The notes: generated from the letters alone by a model not told the origin. A stretch of 56,088 bases of DNA from SAR324 cluster bacterium (GCA_015231825.1 JADGAV010000032.1:1-56088), one strand, 5' to 3'. Positions 35,013-44,620 are shown, numbered from the stretch's first letter. Translations and numbers: made by a program.

Positions 35013-35669
35013 ATGGTTGACTATGTTTATATGAACCAAATGGTTTATGACGGAAAAGCTGACATTGTCAAACAAATGACTGAAGAAGCGTTGGAAGAAG
35101 GTTTGGGCGCCAAGGAGATACTGCAAGAAGGTATGATTGCGGGAATGAGTGTGGTGGGAGAAGATTTCAAATGGAACCGGCTCTACGTCCCGGAGGTACT
35201 GATGGCCGCCCGTGCGATGAAGGCAGGAATGGCCATTTTAAAGCCCCTATTGTCGGCACGAGATGATTCAATAAACCTTGGCACAGTGGTGATGGGAACC
35301 GTCAAAGGGGATCTCCACGACATTGGTAAAAACCTTGTCTGCATGATGGCAGAAAGTGCGGGTTTTACGGTTCATAATCTCGGAGTGGATACTGATGTGG
35401 ACAAGTTCAAGGCAGCTGCAATCGAATACAAAGCCGACATCATCGGCATGAGCGCTCTATTGACGACAACGATGGGTTATATGAAAAAAGTAATTGAAGA
35501 CTTTGCTGATGATCCTGACCTTTGCCATATAAAAATGTGCGTCGGCGGAGCACCGATCAGTCAAATGTATGCCGATGAAATTGGAGCGGACGGGTTTGCA
35601 GCGGATGCCTCCACGGCGGTTGAGCTGTTCAAGGATTTATACGGTGAAATGCGTCAGCACGCCGCCTGA
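35013..35669 (+). CDS. Methyltransferase cognate corrinoid protein
   Basis: A 218-residue corrinoid protein of the MttC/MtbC/MtgC type. A four-helix cap (about residues 1-85, with WNRLYVPEVLMAARAMKAGM) is followed by a B12-binding Rossmann domain with the DxHxxG motif (D100-L-H102-D-I-G105) whose His binds cobalt, then GMSALLTTTMGYMK. It carries the methyl group from an MttB-family methyltransferase to a tetrahydrofolate-linked acceptor. It is followed by its probable reductive activator (135 nt) and, 3 kb on, by the MttB-family protein. The CAGGAGAGG ribosome site gives confidence in the ATG at 35013. The cognate corrinoid:THF methyltransferase is not in the window. Confidence 0.92.
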   Translation: MVDYVYMNQMVYDGKADIVKQMTEEALEEGLGAKEILQEGMIAGMSVVGEDFKWNRLYVPEVLMAARAMKAGMAILKPLLSARDDSINLGTVVMGTVKGDLHDIGKNLVCMMAESAGFTVHNLGVDTDVDKFKAAAIEYKADIIGMSALLTTTMGYMKKVIEDFADDPDLCHIKMCVGGAPISQMYADEIGADGFAADASTAVELFKDLYGEMRQHAA

Positions 35670-35804
35670 TCGGTTTCCTGCAGGTGATAGCAGAATAGGA
35701 AAGAAAAATTCGATCAAAAAGTTTGAAAGCTGCAGGTTTGTTAAGCCACGAATTTTTTCATAGGAATTCCAGTTCAAGAGTCGAAGCCAGTTCCTGAAAC
35801 AAAT

Positions 35805-37424
35805 ATGCCGGTTTTAGTCGAAATCAATCTTCAAAAAGCAGAAGCGGCTTCAGGAAGCACGCTTTTTGAGTGTGGGGAAAAACTGGGCGTCCCCATCCCC
35901 ACTTCTTGCCGAAAAAATGGGAAATGCCGGGAATGCCTGCTTGAAATCTCGGAAGGAATGGCATGTCTTTCTCCTCGAGTCAAAGAGGAATCACACCTCT
36001 CCGGGCAATTTCGACTGGCTTGCCGCACAAAGATCACAGCCGATATGGGCAAGGTTACCTGCAATACTCTCAAACGAGGGAGTTTGCGCATAGAAGAAAG
36101 CTCCAGTGATCTTCCGCTTTCGGCATTCGAAGTTCCTTTTGATCCTGCAGTCACAAGAAAAGGGAACACGATTTTTCTGGATGGCGAGCCTATTGCGGTA
36201 TCGGATGGTCCTGTTTTGGGCGCCGCGGTGGATATAGGGACCACCACTGTTGTGCTTCGAGTGATCGACCTGGAAACGAAAAAAACGGTGGCAGAAACTT
36301 CCTTCGAAAATCCCCAGAGATTTGGAGGAACCGATGTTCTTGCAAGAATCAGCTACGATACAGAGAATAAAGACAAACTGCTGAGGAGAACTCTTTTGGG
36401 ATATCTGTCGCAGTGTCTTAAAGATCTGCCCATCGAACCTGCAAATATCTATGAAATGGCAATTGCAGGAAACGCCACCATGCGGGATTTGTTTTTTGGC
36501 CTGAACGTTGAATCCATCGGTCAAAAACCATACCGTTCGCTGACAGAAGAAGAGATGCTGGCCGGCAATAGAGAAAGCACCAGCCTGGCAGTCTCAAACA
36601 GAAAATTTGGGCTTCCGATACACAATGATGCCCGAATCTACGGTCTACCCCTGATCGGCTCCCATGTCGGTGCCGATACTGCAGCATGCCTGCTGGCCAT
36701 CGACCTGGATCATGAAGAGCATTTGGTAGCATTGATGGATATAGGCACCAACACAGAAATCATTTGCGGTAATCGAAAGCGAATCATGGCGGCTTCCTGT
36801 CCCGCTGGACCTGCCTTTGAGGGAGGAGCAATCAGCTGCGGAATGCCTGGAATGGAAGGGGCAATTGAAAAAGTTTCACTTCAAGGTGAAGGCGAAGCCC
36901 AATTGACCACAATTGGTGGCAAACAAGCTCTTGGCATTTGCGGCTCGGGGTTAGTGGATGCCCTCAGCGAATTGCTCAGGCTAAATCAAATAAATGCTTC
37001 AGGACGCTACAATAGTGGCGAAGATAAATTTTTTTTGAATCAAGAATTGAACATTTACCTGTCTGAAAATGATATCAGTGAACTGGCTCAGGCAAAAGGG
37101 GCCAACGTTGCCGGATTGCAAATATTGTTGAAAAATTATGGTGTGCGGTTTGACGAGCTTGATGTCTTTTATCTTGCAGGAGGGTTTGCTCGTCACCTCG
37201 ATATTGAAGCAGCCAAACGGCTGGGACTGATCCCGAATTTGGCCGCCGAGAAATTTAAAAAAATCGGAAACGCCGCGATAGAAGGAGCTTCAATTGCGCT
37301 TTTTTCTACATCAAGACGCAGAGATTTGGAAAAAATGGTAAAAAAAATTCCACATGTAGAATTGGAAACTGATCCCGATTTTTTCGACTATTTTGTGGAT
37401 GGTTGCCAGTACATGACCATCTAG
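35805..37424 (+). CDS. Reductive activator of corrinoid proteins (2Fe-2S ferredoxin + ASKHA domain)
   Basis: A 539-residue RACE-type protein that returns accidentally oxidised cob(II) corrinoid to the active cob(I) form using ATP. The N-terminal domain has a plant-ferredoxin [2Fe-2S] pattern C35-x5-C41-x2-C44-x28-C73. A linker leads to the ASKHA ATPase region with AAVDIGTTTVVLRVIDLETK and ALMDIGTNTEIICG phosphate-binding segments and AGPAFEGGAISCGM. The overall length and order match RACE proteins of Gram-positive and proteobacterial O- and N-demethylation systems. It lies directly after the corrinoid protein, which should be its substrate. The ATG at 35805 lacks a strong ribosome site. The low redox potential needed implies a low-oxygen niche or a strong reductant. 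Confidence 0.9.
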   Translation: MPVLVEINLQKAEAASGSTLFECGEKLGVPIPTSCRKNGKCRECLLEISEGMACLSPRVKEESHLSGQFRLACRTKITADMGKVTCNTLKRGSLRIEESSSDLPLSAFEVPFDPAVTRKGNTIFLDGEPIAVSDGPVLGAAVDIGTTTVVLRVIDLETKKTVAETSFENPQRFGGTDVLARISYDTENKDKLLRRTLLGYLSQCLKDLPIEPANIYEMAIAGNATMRDLFFGLNVESIGQKPYRSLTEEEMLAGNRESTSLAVSNRKFGLPIHNDARIYGLPLIGSHVGADTAACLLAIDLDHEEHLVALMDIGTNTEIICGNRKRIMAASCPAGPAFEGGAISCGMPGMEGAIEKVSLQGEGEAQLTTIGGKQALGICGSGLVDALSELLRLNQINASGRYNSGEDKFFLNQELNIYLSENDISELAQAKGANVAGLQILLKNYGVRFDELDVFYLAGGFARHLDIEAAKRLGLIPNLAAEKFKKIGNAAIEGASIALFSTSRRRDLEKMVKKIPHVELETDPDFFDYFVDGCQYMTI

Positions 37425-37431
37425 GATGACA

Positions 37432-37482
37432 ACAGCATGCTTTCTGCAAGGAAATCGCAAGCTGGTAGTGCTGTGCCTTTTT
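37432..37482 (+). terminator. Candidate terminator after the RACE gene
   Basis: ACAGCA (37432-37437) pairs with TGCTGT (37469-37474), with GCTT/AAGC pairing inside, and TTTTT follows at 37478-37482. It lies 8 nt after the RACE stop. Because the unknown genes and methyltransferase downstream are co-directional, it may be only a partial terminator. Confidence 0.35.
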
Positions 37483-37623
37483 ATCATTACAGGTAAAATA
37501 CTTTGACGGCCTTGAACTGCGAGGCCGAAATTCCTTTTGGCAGGAATGGATTGGCGCCGGGCTTTGTCTCTCAACAGCCCTCATTCAAAAAAAACTGCTG
37601 CAGCAGCATATATGTGAAGAAAA

Positions 37624-38127
37624 ATGAGTGCTCCTATTTCCAAAGAAAACGAAACCTGGATCTATAACCTTCCTGAAAAGGCATTGGTGAAATGGGCAAA
37701 AGAAAATGTCATCCTTGATCATTTCCAGGATGGAAGCATTGAGGCACAATTTCGATTTGTCGGGTCCACATGCGGATTTACCGGGCACAGCATCGATTTT
37801 GAATTTCGTGTAAAATTGTCTTCGCTTTCTGATGGCAGAAGGGTAACAAAGACTTCGTGCAGGCCTTCAGCAAACGATCGGGGTGCAGTTCAGATGTGCG
37901 CCTATATTACCCATTCAGACCAATTTTTGAAAAGCATCAATGCGTATCATCCGAGACTTGGGGAAACACTGGACGCGTGCATCCTCTGGGCGCCCGAAAT
38001 CATACCAGCCGGTTGTTTGTGTAATGAACAGGCCCTGAATCACAAATGGCGAAATGCCTATCAAACCATTCACTATGCAATTTCACTAAAAGAAAAGGAA
38101 CCCTGTGGTGAAGCACAAAATCAATGA
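37624..38127 (+). CDS. Unrecognised 167-residue Cys-containing protein
   Basis: I do not recognise this protein. It is soluble, with no signal peptide or membrane helix. It contains seven Cys residues, including RFVGSTCGFTGHS, TKTSCRPSAN, QMCAYITH and a late AGCLCNEQ. The spacing does not fit a known iron-sulfur ferredoxin or zinc ribbon. It sits between the corrinoid activator and the MttB-family methyltransferase, and its last 23 nt overlap the next small gene, which indicates a coupled pair. A role as an accessory factor for the methyltransferase (corrinoid or metal handling, or redox partner) is possible from context only. The ATG at 37624 follows a GAAGAAAA purine run. Confidence 0.65.
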   Translation: MSAPISKENETWIYNLPEKALVKWAKENVILDHFQDGSIEAQFRFVGSTCGFTGHSIDFEFRVKLSSLSDGRRVTKTSCRPSANDRGAVQMCAYITHSDQFLKSINAYHPRLGETLDACILWAPEIIPAGCLCNEQALNHKWRNAYQTIHYAISLKEKEPCGEAQNQ

Positions 38128-38437
38128 AGAAAGCAGAAAAAGCGAAGATTTACTCCCGCCTAAGCAGATGGATCGTTCAGGTATTGGAGTCAACTATGCA
38201 GATGAGTATCTCAAAAAATTAAACACCAGACTGGAGGATGGCACTCCTATCACCTGCAAACGAAGAGGTCTGCGCATCACAGCGAGCATAGGAGACAAAA
38301 AAGGAGATGCGCTGATGAACCGGATTCTTCATGGACCGGACCCTAAGGTAATTTTGAACCGGGCCATTTCGGCAGCCATGCAGGAAGCGGGGGCTTCTTT
38401 TACGATCGAAAATGAAACGATGTACCTTGAAATGTGA
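38105..38437 (+). CDS. Unrecognised 110-residue protein overlapping the preceding gene
   Basis: I do not recognise this protein. A GTG at 38105 (or the next GTG, 38108) follows AAAGGAACCCT, a plausible ribosome site inside the end of the preceding gene, so the two are coupled by a 23-nt overlap. The first 35 residues are polar. The core LKKLNTRLEDGTPITCKRRGLRITASI has a beta-strand pattern and the tail (PKVILNRAISAAMQEAGASF) a helix-strand pattern. No catalytic motif is visible. Its location before an MttB-family gene suggests a helper function. A search of MttB-gene neighbourhoods would test whether it and the 167-residue protein recur together. Confidence 0.6.
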   Translation: MVKHKINEESRKSEDLLPPKQMDRSGIGVNYADEYLKKLNTRLEDGTPITCKRRGLRITASIGDKKGDALMNRILHGPDPKVILNRAISAAMQEAGASFTIENETMYLEM

Positions 38438-38858
38438 GTTTCTTTTTAGAACAGCCATGCTCTCAGTCAATCCATTATCCAGATCCAAAAAAAGGTGATG
38501 ATGAATCCCTGGCAGGACTCCTTGTTTCCCGCCGAAAGACAGCAGCGGATTCAGGAATCTTTATCACAAAGAGATGAGCATCTGATGTTCTCGACTGACT
38601 GAACCTTTCCCAGTTTCGGAAATATCGATTCGCCACGCTCTGGACGTGTTTGACCAAATAGGGAGCGATTGAAAGAACTCATAGAAGCCTGGATCTGAAA
38701 CGGAAAATGGTTAAACGGGAATTCAAATACAAATTCAGGGTTCAGAAAAACATCAGTGAAAAAGAAAGAAGCAAAATTCAACTATGCAATGTTCATCGAA
38801 TTGTTGACTCCCACAAGACGAGAGAGTCCATCAGAAAACCAAATTGAAGAAAGACACT
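38438..38858 (+). other. Spacer with small broken frames before the MttB-family gene
   Basis: No long frame is present in 421 nt. A 34-codon frame starts at ATG 38498 and stops at 38602 (MMNPWQDSLFPAERQQRIQE...). After it, short fragments in shifting frames (for example RHALDVFDQIGSD and a basic KREFKYKFRVQKN stretch) look like remains of a decayed gene, but I cannot identify it. Confidence 0.35.
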
Positions 38859-40295
38859 ATGAAACAGTTCACTGAATATTTAACGAATGATGAAGTGATC
38901 CGAGTCCATGAGGCTTCTTTGGAAGTGCTGGAAGACGTGGGTGTCAAAGTCCGTCACGAAAGAGCAAAGGAGATTTTTTTAAAACACGGCTGTATTGAAA
39001 AAGACGATCATCTGGTGAAAATACCGGCAAAAGTGGTGGATGAATTCATGCAGATGACGATACCGACGTTTACCTTCAGGGGAAGAGATCCGGAATTTGA
39101 CAAAACCATTCCTCAAGATAGTCCGGTTGTGATTACCGGCAGCTCCGCACCCAATCTGATCGATCCAAAAACAGGAGAACACCGGCGGGCCACTTCCGAA
39201 GACATTGCCAATATTGCATTTCTTATCAATGAGCTGCCTGGAATAGATGTGTTTTCCATTTCCACCCTGGCTGATGACGCTCCGCAGGGACAGTTCAGCC
39301 TTTCACGTTTCTATCCGGCTGCCAAAAACTGTAAAAAACCGATCCGGGGAAACACTCCCTCAATTTCTGACCTGAAAATGGTCCTGAAACTGGGAGAAAT
39401 CATTGCCGGGAGCAAAGCTGCCTATGAAGCACAGCCTTTTTTCACGCTTCACTGCTGTCCCATTATTTCTCCTCTGACTTATGATTTCGACTCCACCGAA
39501 CTGATCATTTACACGACTGAAAACAATATCCCTTCCTATCCGACCATTGTTCCAAATGGTGGGATGGCATCACCGCTTTCATTGCTGGGGAGTTTGGTAC
39601 AGGCCAATGCAGAATTTCTTTCGCTGACTGTTTTACGCATGATGATCAAGCCGGGAGCTCCCCATATTTATGCAACATTGCCCGTGATTTCCGATATGAG
39701 ATCCGGAGATTATCCACCGGGAGCGATTGAGACAGGAATTCTGCACGCTGCACACAATCAAATGGCACGTTATTACAATCTGCCGGCGGGCGGGTACATC
39801 GGTTTGACCGGAGCTCATACCTGCGATGCACAAAGTGGCTACGAAACTGGCATGAGTACTATGGTCGGATTACTGGGGGGCACAGATATGTTCAACATGG
39901 CCGGGCTGCTGGGGGCATTGATGGAATTTGATTTTGGAAAACTGGCAATTGATTCTGAGATTTCAGAAATGCTCAAAAAAACAAAAAGTGGCTTTCGATT
40001 TGATGAAGATGAACTTTGTATTGATGTGATCAAAGAAGTTGGTCCGGGGGGAACCTTCATCGACAAAATGCATACCTTCGAAAATATGAAAGATGCCGCC
40101 TTTCTGCCAAAAATCGCCACTCGAGAAATGAGGGACACCTGGAAAGAAAAAGGCAGTAAAGATGTTCGCACCCGTGCCATGGAGCTGATCAATGAAATCC
40201 TCTCTCTCCCCAACTACTCTGCGATTTCACAAGAAGTAGACCGGCAAATCAAACAAACCTTCCCGGGAATCGTTAAGGGAGATTCGGTTTGGTAA
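38859..40295 (+). CDS. MttB superfamily corrinoid methyltransferase without pyrrolysine
   Basis: A 478-residue TIM-barrel methyltransferase of the trimethylamine methyltransferase (MttB) superfamily. Features include an N-terminal IHxxSLEVLEDVGV-like opening (VHEASLEVLEDVGVKVRHER), CPIISPLTYDFDSTELI, GGMASPLSLLGSLVQANAE and GLTGAHTCDAQSGYETGM. The frame is read through to a TAA with no in-frame amber codon, so it is a non-pyrrolysine member, like the glycine betaine methyltransferase MtgB. It should move a methyl group from a quaternary or tertiary amine to the corrinoid protein encoded upstream. ATG 38859 is preferred over a TTG five codons earlier. The substrate could be glycine betaine, another betaine or a methylated aminophosphonate; the sequence alone does not decide. 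Confidence 0.9.
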   Translation: MKQFTEYLTNDEVIRVHEASLEVLEDVGVKVRHERAKEIFLKHGCIEKDDHLVKIPAKVVDEFMQMTIPTFTFRGRDPEFDKTIPQDSPVVITGSSAPNLIDPKTGEHRRATSEDIANIAFLINELPGIDVFSISTLADDAPQGQFSLSRFYPAAKNCKKPIRGNTPSISDLKMVLKLGEIIAGSKAAYEAQPFFTLHCCPIISPLTYDFDSTELIIYTTENNIPSYPTIVPNGGMASPLSLLGSLVQANAEFLSLTVLRMMIKPGAPHIYATLPVISDMRSGDYPPGAIETGILHAAHNQMARYYNLPAGGYIGLTGAHTCDAQSGYETGMSTMVGLLGGTDMFNMAGLLGALMEFDFGKLAIDSEISEMLKKTKSGFRFDEDELCIDVIKEVGPGGTFIDKMHTFENMKDAAFLPKIATREMRDTWKEKGSKDVRTRAMELINEILSLPNYSAISQEVDRQIKQTFPGIVKGDSVW

Positions 40296-40337
40296 AGGGA
40301 AGTGGAATTTCCGTTTCATCAATTCGCTTTTTCCTGT

Positions 40338-41225
40338 TCAGGTTGATTTGGGCTTGATGACCATATTTCGCATCTGATCAATATAGGACTGAAGTTCCTC
40401 AATTGCATTTTGGCGTTGTTGTCGGGTTAAAATAGAATCGACCATCAAAATCCGCTTTTTGTTTCGTTCAATACGTTCGTTCCGCTTTGATTGGGCATCA
40501 GGGTCAAGGGGGCTCACATACAGACGGACCTGCTGGCGCAACCACTGATCCACTTTTTCCTGAGACGGATCGGTTTTCAATAATGCCAGAAAAACCGATT
40601 GTGAATTTTTTCGGCGTTCCAAACGTTCTGACGAGCGATCTGCCCTGTTTTTGTTCCATTCCTGATGCCATTGTGTGAGCTGCTTCACTTGCTTCGGATT
40701 GAGTTCACCAAACCATTCATTCAGACTTCCGAGAAACTTTTCAAGGTCTTCTTCCCCCTGTTTGTTCCGAGAACGCTCCAAACCTTCTGCCATTTCCTTG
40801 TTTTCTTCAAGCATTGTTGCTTCCAGGACCTTGATTTGTTCTGCATGCAGTCCGCTTAAAAATTTCGCTGTTTTTGGAATGACTTGCTCTAATAAAACAT
40901 CTCTCCTTTTTTCGTATTGAGCAAACGCCCAATCCAACTCCTCCTTTGTTACTCCGTCGGCAGATTCCTGAGACAGTTTTTCCAGGAGCTGCACGTATTG
41001 CGGAAGCTCTTCCTGGCGATGCCAGATGAAGTATTGATCGATGCTCTCTTCGACAAATGCTTCCTGTTCGTGAGTCAGATCAAAATAGTCATCCAATTTC
41101 CACTCAAGATAGTCATCACCAAATTCATAGACCAATTGAATTGAACTGCAGCCCATCAGCAGAAACAGGATCAAGGCAGCAAAGACCATTTTCTTCAAGA
41201 ACAATGCTTTTTGAAATCGCTTCAT
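40338..41225 (-). CDS. DUF6279 family lipoprotein
   Basis: A 295-residue predicted lipoprotein. A basic N-terminus and hydrophobic helix (MVFAALILFLLMGCSSIQ) end in a lipobox LLMGC, and the mature part begins CSSIQLVYEFGDDYLEWKL, a pattern seen in DUF6279 proteins. The rest is helical and charged, rich in Glu, Lys and Gln. It would be anchored in the outer or inner membrane facing the periplasm. Function is unknown. An AGGAG site precedes the ATG at 41225. It follows the MFS gene by about 145 nt and is convergent with the MttB-family gene. Confidence 0.75.
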   Translation of the reverse strand: MKRFQKALFLKKMVFAALILFLLMGCSSIQLVYEFGDDYLEWKLDDYFDLTHEQEAFVEESIDQYFIWHRQEELPQYVQLLEKLSQESADGVTKEELDWAFAQYEKRRDVLLEQVIPKTAKFLSGLHAEQIKVLEATMLEENKEMAEGLERSRNKQGEEDLEKFLGSLNEWFGELNPKQVKQLTQWHQEWNKNRADRSSERLERRKNSQSVFLALLKTDPSQEKVDQWLRQQVRLYVSPLDPDAQSKRNERIERNKKRILMVDSILTRQQRQNAIEELQSYIDQMRNMVIKPKST

Positions 41226-41370
41226 GTGGATCTCCTCTCAACCCGTGAAGGGGTTTTCATCAACAATTATTACCTGCATTCAGATTATCAAACACAGCTT
41301 TTTAATGTATTTCAAATTGCTCAACCTTCTTTTGAAATGAGTAACAAATTGCTCCGGATTGTTTTGTATA

Positions 41371-42621
41371 TTACAATTGACGCAATTTTGGAGCAAGAAA
41401 ATAGGTCAGCACAGCGATGACTGCCAGTATTCCTGCATTGATTCCGAGAGCCATGCTGGTTCCCAACTGACCAGCGAGAGCTCCCATTTCTAAATGTCCA
41501 AGAGGAGCAGCACTGATCGCCATTGACCATACTCCCATCGCACGTCCCCGCAGCCGATCCCTGACATTCAGCTGCATCATGCTTTGCGTCAAAACGTCTG
41601 AAGAAGTAGCCATTCCGGCAACAGTACCCAACGCCAGCAGTACCAAGACAAGGGAAGGTGCCAGAGCCAGTGCAAGCAGGCTGAGACAATATCCAAAAAT
41701 AATGAGCAAAAAGAGAATTCCACGACGCCATCGCCTTCCCAATCCTGCCAAAGCAAGACCTGCTCCGAACCCGCCGATGGCTTCAGCCGCATGCAGCAAG
41801 CCCAGCCCTTCTGCTCCGACTCCGATCCGCTCAGTTGCAATTTCGGGCAGTACCGTCATGAAGGAAAATCCGAAAACTTCTACAGACGCAGTCACAAGAA
41901 TCAGCATCAGTAAAGTTCGATTGTGACGCAGCTCCTTCACATATTCCCTCAAATTCTGAAACAGAGAAATCGGTTTTTCAGATTTTTCAGAATTCTGTAT
42001 CTGACTGAGTTTGGTCAAGATCAGAAAGGCCATGATATGGACTCCAGACAGCACAAAATAAGCGTTCTCAGCGCCAAACCGCTGCATCACGCTGCCCGCG
42101 AGCAAGGCTCCCAAAAGTTGTCCAATCCGCTTGGCGATATTTAAAAATGAAAGTCCCGCCACTACATGCTCTCTTCCGACTATATCGTAGGCATAGCTTG
42201 ATCGCACTGGCTGATACAAAGCATGAAAACTTCCTGAAACCAGGGTAATTCCCAAAAGGTACCAGATTTCCGTGATGCCCAGCAGCACCAGAAGGCCAAA
42301 TAGTCCAAGAATGACAGCAATGGCTAATTCGATCATTCTCAAGAGCAGCCGGCGATCCATCCAATCTGCCAGGGCACCGGCCGGACCTCCAACAAACAGC
42401 ATCGGGGTAAAATATAGAGCCAGGGTCAATCCGACCCAAAATGAGGAATCCCCTACCTGATAAACCAAGAGGCTGAGGATAACCCGTTCTCCTGCTACTC
42501 CAGAAGCATTGAGGATGGCATCCAGCGACAATAAATGGAAGTTTCGGTGTTGAAGAGCAGGATTTTTGAAAACACGCTTCAGATATAACTTCAAGGGCGT
42601 TACCTCTGCCGTGTCCGCCAA
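41371..42621 (-). CDS. MFS transporter (EntS/MFS_3-like)
   Basis: A 416-residue major facilitator with about twelve membrane helices. DWMDRRLLLRMIELA between helices 2 and 3 is the MFS loop motif (GxxxDrxgRR-type), and GRAMGVWSMAISAAPLGHLE is a second conserved region of the EntS/multidrug-like DHA3 group. The first in-frame start is a TTG at 42621, overlapping the permease stop by 22 nt. A second TTG at 42594 has a better-placed GAGGT site, so the start is uncertain. It is the fourth gene of the aminoethylphosphonate-type importer operon. It may export a by-product or be unrelated; the substrate cannot be read from the sequence. Confidence 0.85.
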   Translation of the reverse strand: MADTAEVTPLKLYLKRVFKNPALQHRNFHLLSLDAILNASGVAGERVILSLLVYQVGDSSFWVGLTLALYFTPMLFVGGPAGALADWMDRRLLLRMIELAIAVILGLFGLLVLLGITEIWYLLGITLVSGSFHALYQPVRSSYAYDIVGREHVVAGLSFLNIAKRIGQLLGALLAGSVMQRFGAENAYFVLSGVHIMAFLILTKLSQIQNSEKSEKPISLFQNLREYVKELRHNRTLLMLILVTASVEVFGFSFMTVLPEIATERIGVGAEGLGLLHAAEAIGGFGAGLALAGLGRRWRRGILFLLIIFGYCLSLLALALAPSLVLVLLALGTVAGMATSSDVLTQSMMQLNVRDRLRGRAMGVWSMAISAAPLGHLEMGALAGQLGTSMALGINAGILAVIAVLTYFLAPKLRQL

Positions 42622-44618
42622 GCCTGCGTGCTTTTCATCAGTTTCCGTGTCACAAAAAGGTGGATCAAGCGGGCGATGACGTTGGTATAAAAGATCATCA
42701 TTCCCATCGCTGCTGCCGGTGCAATATCCCCCGCATCGTCCATATTCATCACGGCAATCGAAGCAAGAGCAGTATCCGGAGAATATAGGAAGATCACAGC
42801 AGAAACGGTGGTCATTGCATTGACGAAGAGGTAAATCGAAATGTCTAAAATGGAGGGCATGCAGACCGGGACAGTCACTTTGGCGAAGAGTTTGTAAAAG
42901 GGCTGCTTTAACGAAGACGCGACTGCTTCAAACTCCCGGTCCATCTGTTTCAAGGCCGTTACAGCGGTGAGGTGGGAGACGGTATAAAAGTGAGTGACAG
43001 TGCAAACGACCAGAATGACCATCGTTCCATAAATTGTTCCAAGGGGATTGTCAGGGTGATTAAAGAAAAAGATATAAGCCAATCCCAAAACCATCCCTGG
43101 AATCGCCATCGGCATCATGGCGAGGAATTGAAAAGCGGAGCGTGTGAACAGAAATCCGTTTGTTTTTTCAACCATGTAGGCACCAAAAAAAACAACCAAA
43201 GTTCCTGTCAATGCGGTCAGTAGTGCGAGTTTTATTGAATTATAATAAGAGCTCCATCCTCCTCCATCCATTACATCAAAATTGTAGTTCGCCAGGCTGA
43301 GATTCAAATTGTAGGGCCAAAGCTTGATCAGTGCAGCGTACTGGCAAATTATAATCAAACCCACAATAAAAACTGCCACCAAAGCACAATAGAAAAAACA
43401 AATCATATCAAATTTTCGATTTGATTTGGGTTCATAGGGAACCGAACGGGAGGAGATCTGCGCAACCTGTTTTTTTTGCACATAGCGATCAATAGTGAAT
43501 GCGGAAAGGGCCGGAATCAGCAAAACAACAGAAACTACCGCTCCCATTTCAAAATTCTGCTGCCCAATCACTTGTTTATAAATGTCAACCGCAAGCATAT
43601 TGTATTGCCCCCCGATCACTTTCGGCAATCCAAAATCGGTAATCACCAAATTAAAAACGACAAAAGATGCCGAGATCAATCCGTAACGTGCTCCGGGAAT
43701 GGTTACAGTCCAGAACGTTTTCCATGGACTGGCGCGAAGAGATACAGCGGCTTCATAGAGACGCGCATCAGAAATTGCCAGAGCAGTCGTGATGATAATC
43801 AGTGCATGAGGAAAGGTGAAAAAAACGGATCCGATCACAATCCCGATTGGACCATATATTGGTTCTCCAAACAGAACTTCTTTGATCATTCCCTGATTCC
43901 CAAAAAGGTAGACCAATGCGATTCCCGGCAGCAGTGAGGGGACCAGAATAGGTACCATGGCCGCAAGGCGAAACCCTCCTTTGAAAGGCATCCTGCTTCT
44001 CGTCAAAGCATAGGCGAAACCGAATGCCAGACCGACAGTGATCAAGGTTGTAAGAATTGAAATGAATAGCGAATTTTGGATGGACCGAAAGAGTGCAGGC
44101 GTCGAAAAATAAGTGATGTAATTGTCTATTCCAGACGACTGAGAAGGGCGCAGGACGATTCTTCGAAATTTATTGGCTGGATAGGTGTGCCATTCCGTAT
44201 CAGCTATCCGTTGAGTCCCGACGAGAAACGAACCATTTTCATCCAACTGCCGAAGACGGTACTCCGTTTTGCTGCGAAAATTGAAATCCGGAAAAAAAGT
44301 CGTCGCTGCCAAACGCCCGTCTGAACTGGTAATAAGTTCATCGGGTTTGAGAAGACTGAGGGATTCATTGATTTGATATCCGGAAACCGGTTCACTCCAA
44401 CCATCTCCTTTGTTGACTTGAAATTCATAATTTTGAAGATTGAAAACTGCTGTTGTGAAAGATTTCGACAGCATTGTGTAAAGCGGGAGCGCCAGTGCAA
44501 TCACCAGATAAAGACCAATGACAAAAATGGCTCCTGCCATCATCCGATCATCGCGGCTCGATTTCGGATGAATTTTCGGGGCCGGCGGAAGATTTTTACT
44601 GGTGTTGAAGCTGGCCAT
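42600..44618 (-). CDS. ABC importer permease, two fused transmembrane domains (2-aminoethylphosphonate type)
   Basis: A 672-residue fused permease of the iron/thiamine/aminoethylphosphonate class. It has a first BPD_transp_1 domain (helices from about 180, coupling motif EAAVSLRASPWKTFWTVTIP) and a second domain (from about 440, coupling motif EAVASSLKQPFYKLFAKVTVP), each with about six helices. A periplasmic segment of about 120 residues follows the first membrane helix. A single chain with two permease domains is typical of the AepXVW/PhnU2-type importers. It follows the ATPase gene by 2 nt, consistent with one operon. It would form the membrane channel for the binding protein at 45945. Substrate is inferred from that binding protein. 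Confidence 0.85.
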   Translation of the reverse strand: MASFNTSKNLPPAPKIHPKSSRDDRMMAGAIFVIGLYLVIALALPLYTMLSKSFTTAVFNLQNYEFQVNKGDGWSEPVSGYQINESLSLLKPDELITSSDGRLAATTFFPDFNFRSKTEYRLRQLDENGSFLVGTQRIADTEWHTYPANKFRRIVLRPSQSSGIDNYITYFSTPALFRSIQNSLFISILTTLITVGLAFGFAYALTRSRMPFKGGFRLAAMVPILVPSLLPGIALVYLFGNQGMIKEVLFGEPIYGPIGIVIGSVFFTFPHALIIITTALAISDARLYEAAVSLRASPWKTFWTVTIPGARYGLISASFVVFNLVITDFGLPKVIGGQYNMLAVDIYKQVIGQQNFEMGAVVSVVLLIPALSAFTIDRYVQKKQVAQISSRSVPYEPKSNRKFDMICFFYCALVAVFIVGLIIICQYAALIKLWPYNLNLSLANYNFDVMDGGGWSSYYNSIKLALLTALTGTLVVFFGAYMVEKTNGFLFTRSAFQFLAMMPMAIPGMVLGLAYIFFFNHPDNPLGTIYGTMVILVVCTVTHFYTVSHLTAVTALKQMDREFEAVASSLKQPFYKLFAKVTVPVCMPSILDISIYLFVNAMTTVSAVIFLYSPDTALASIAVMNMDDAGDIAPAAAMGMMIFYTNVIARLIHLFVTRKLMKSTQAWRTRQR

Positions 44619-44620
44619 CG

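Noticed and set aside
38859..40295. Pyrrolysine-containing MttB
   Set aside because: There is no in-frame amber codon; the gene reads to a TAA at full length, so it is a non-pyrrolysine member.
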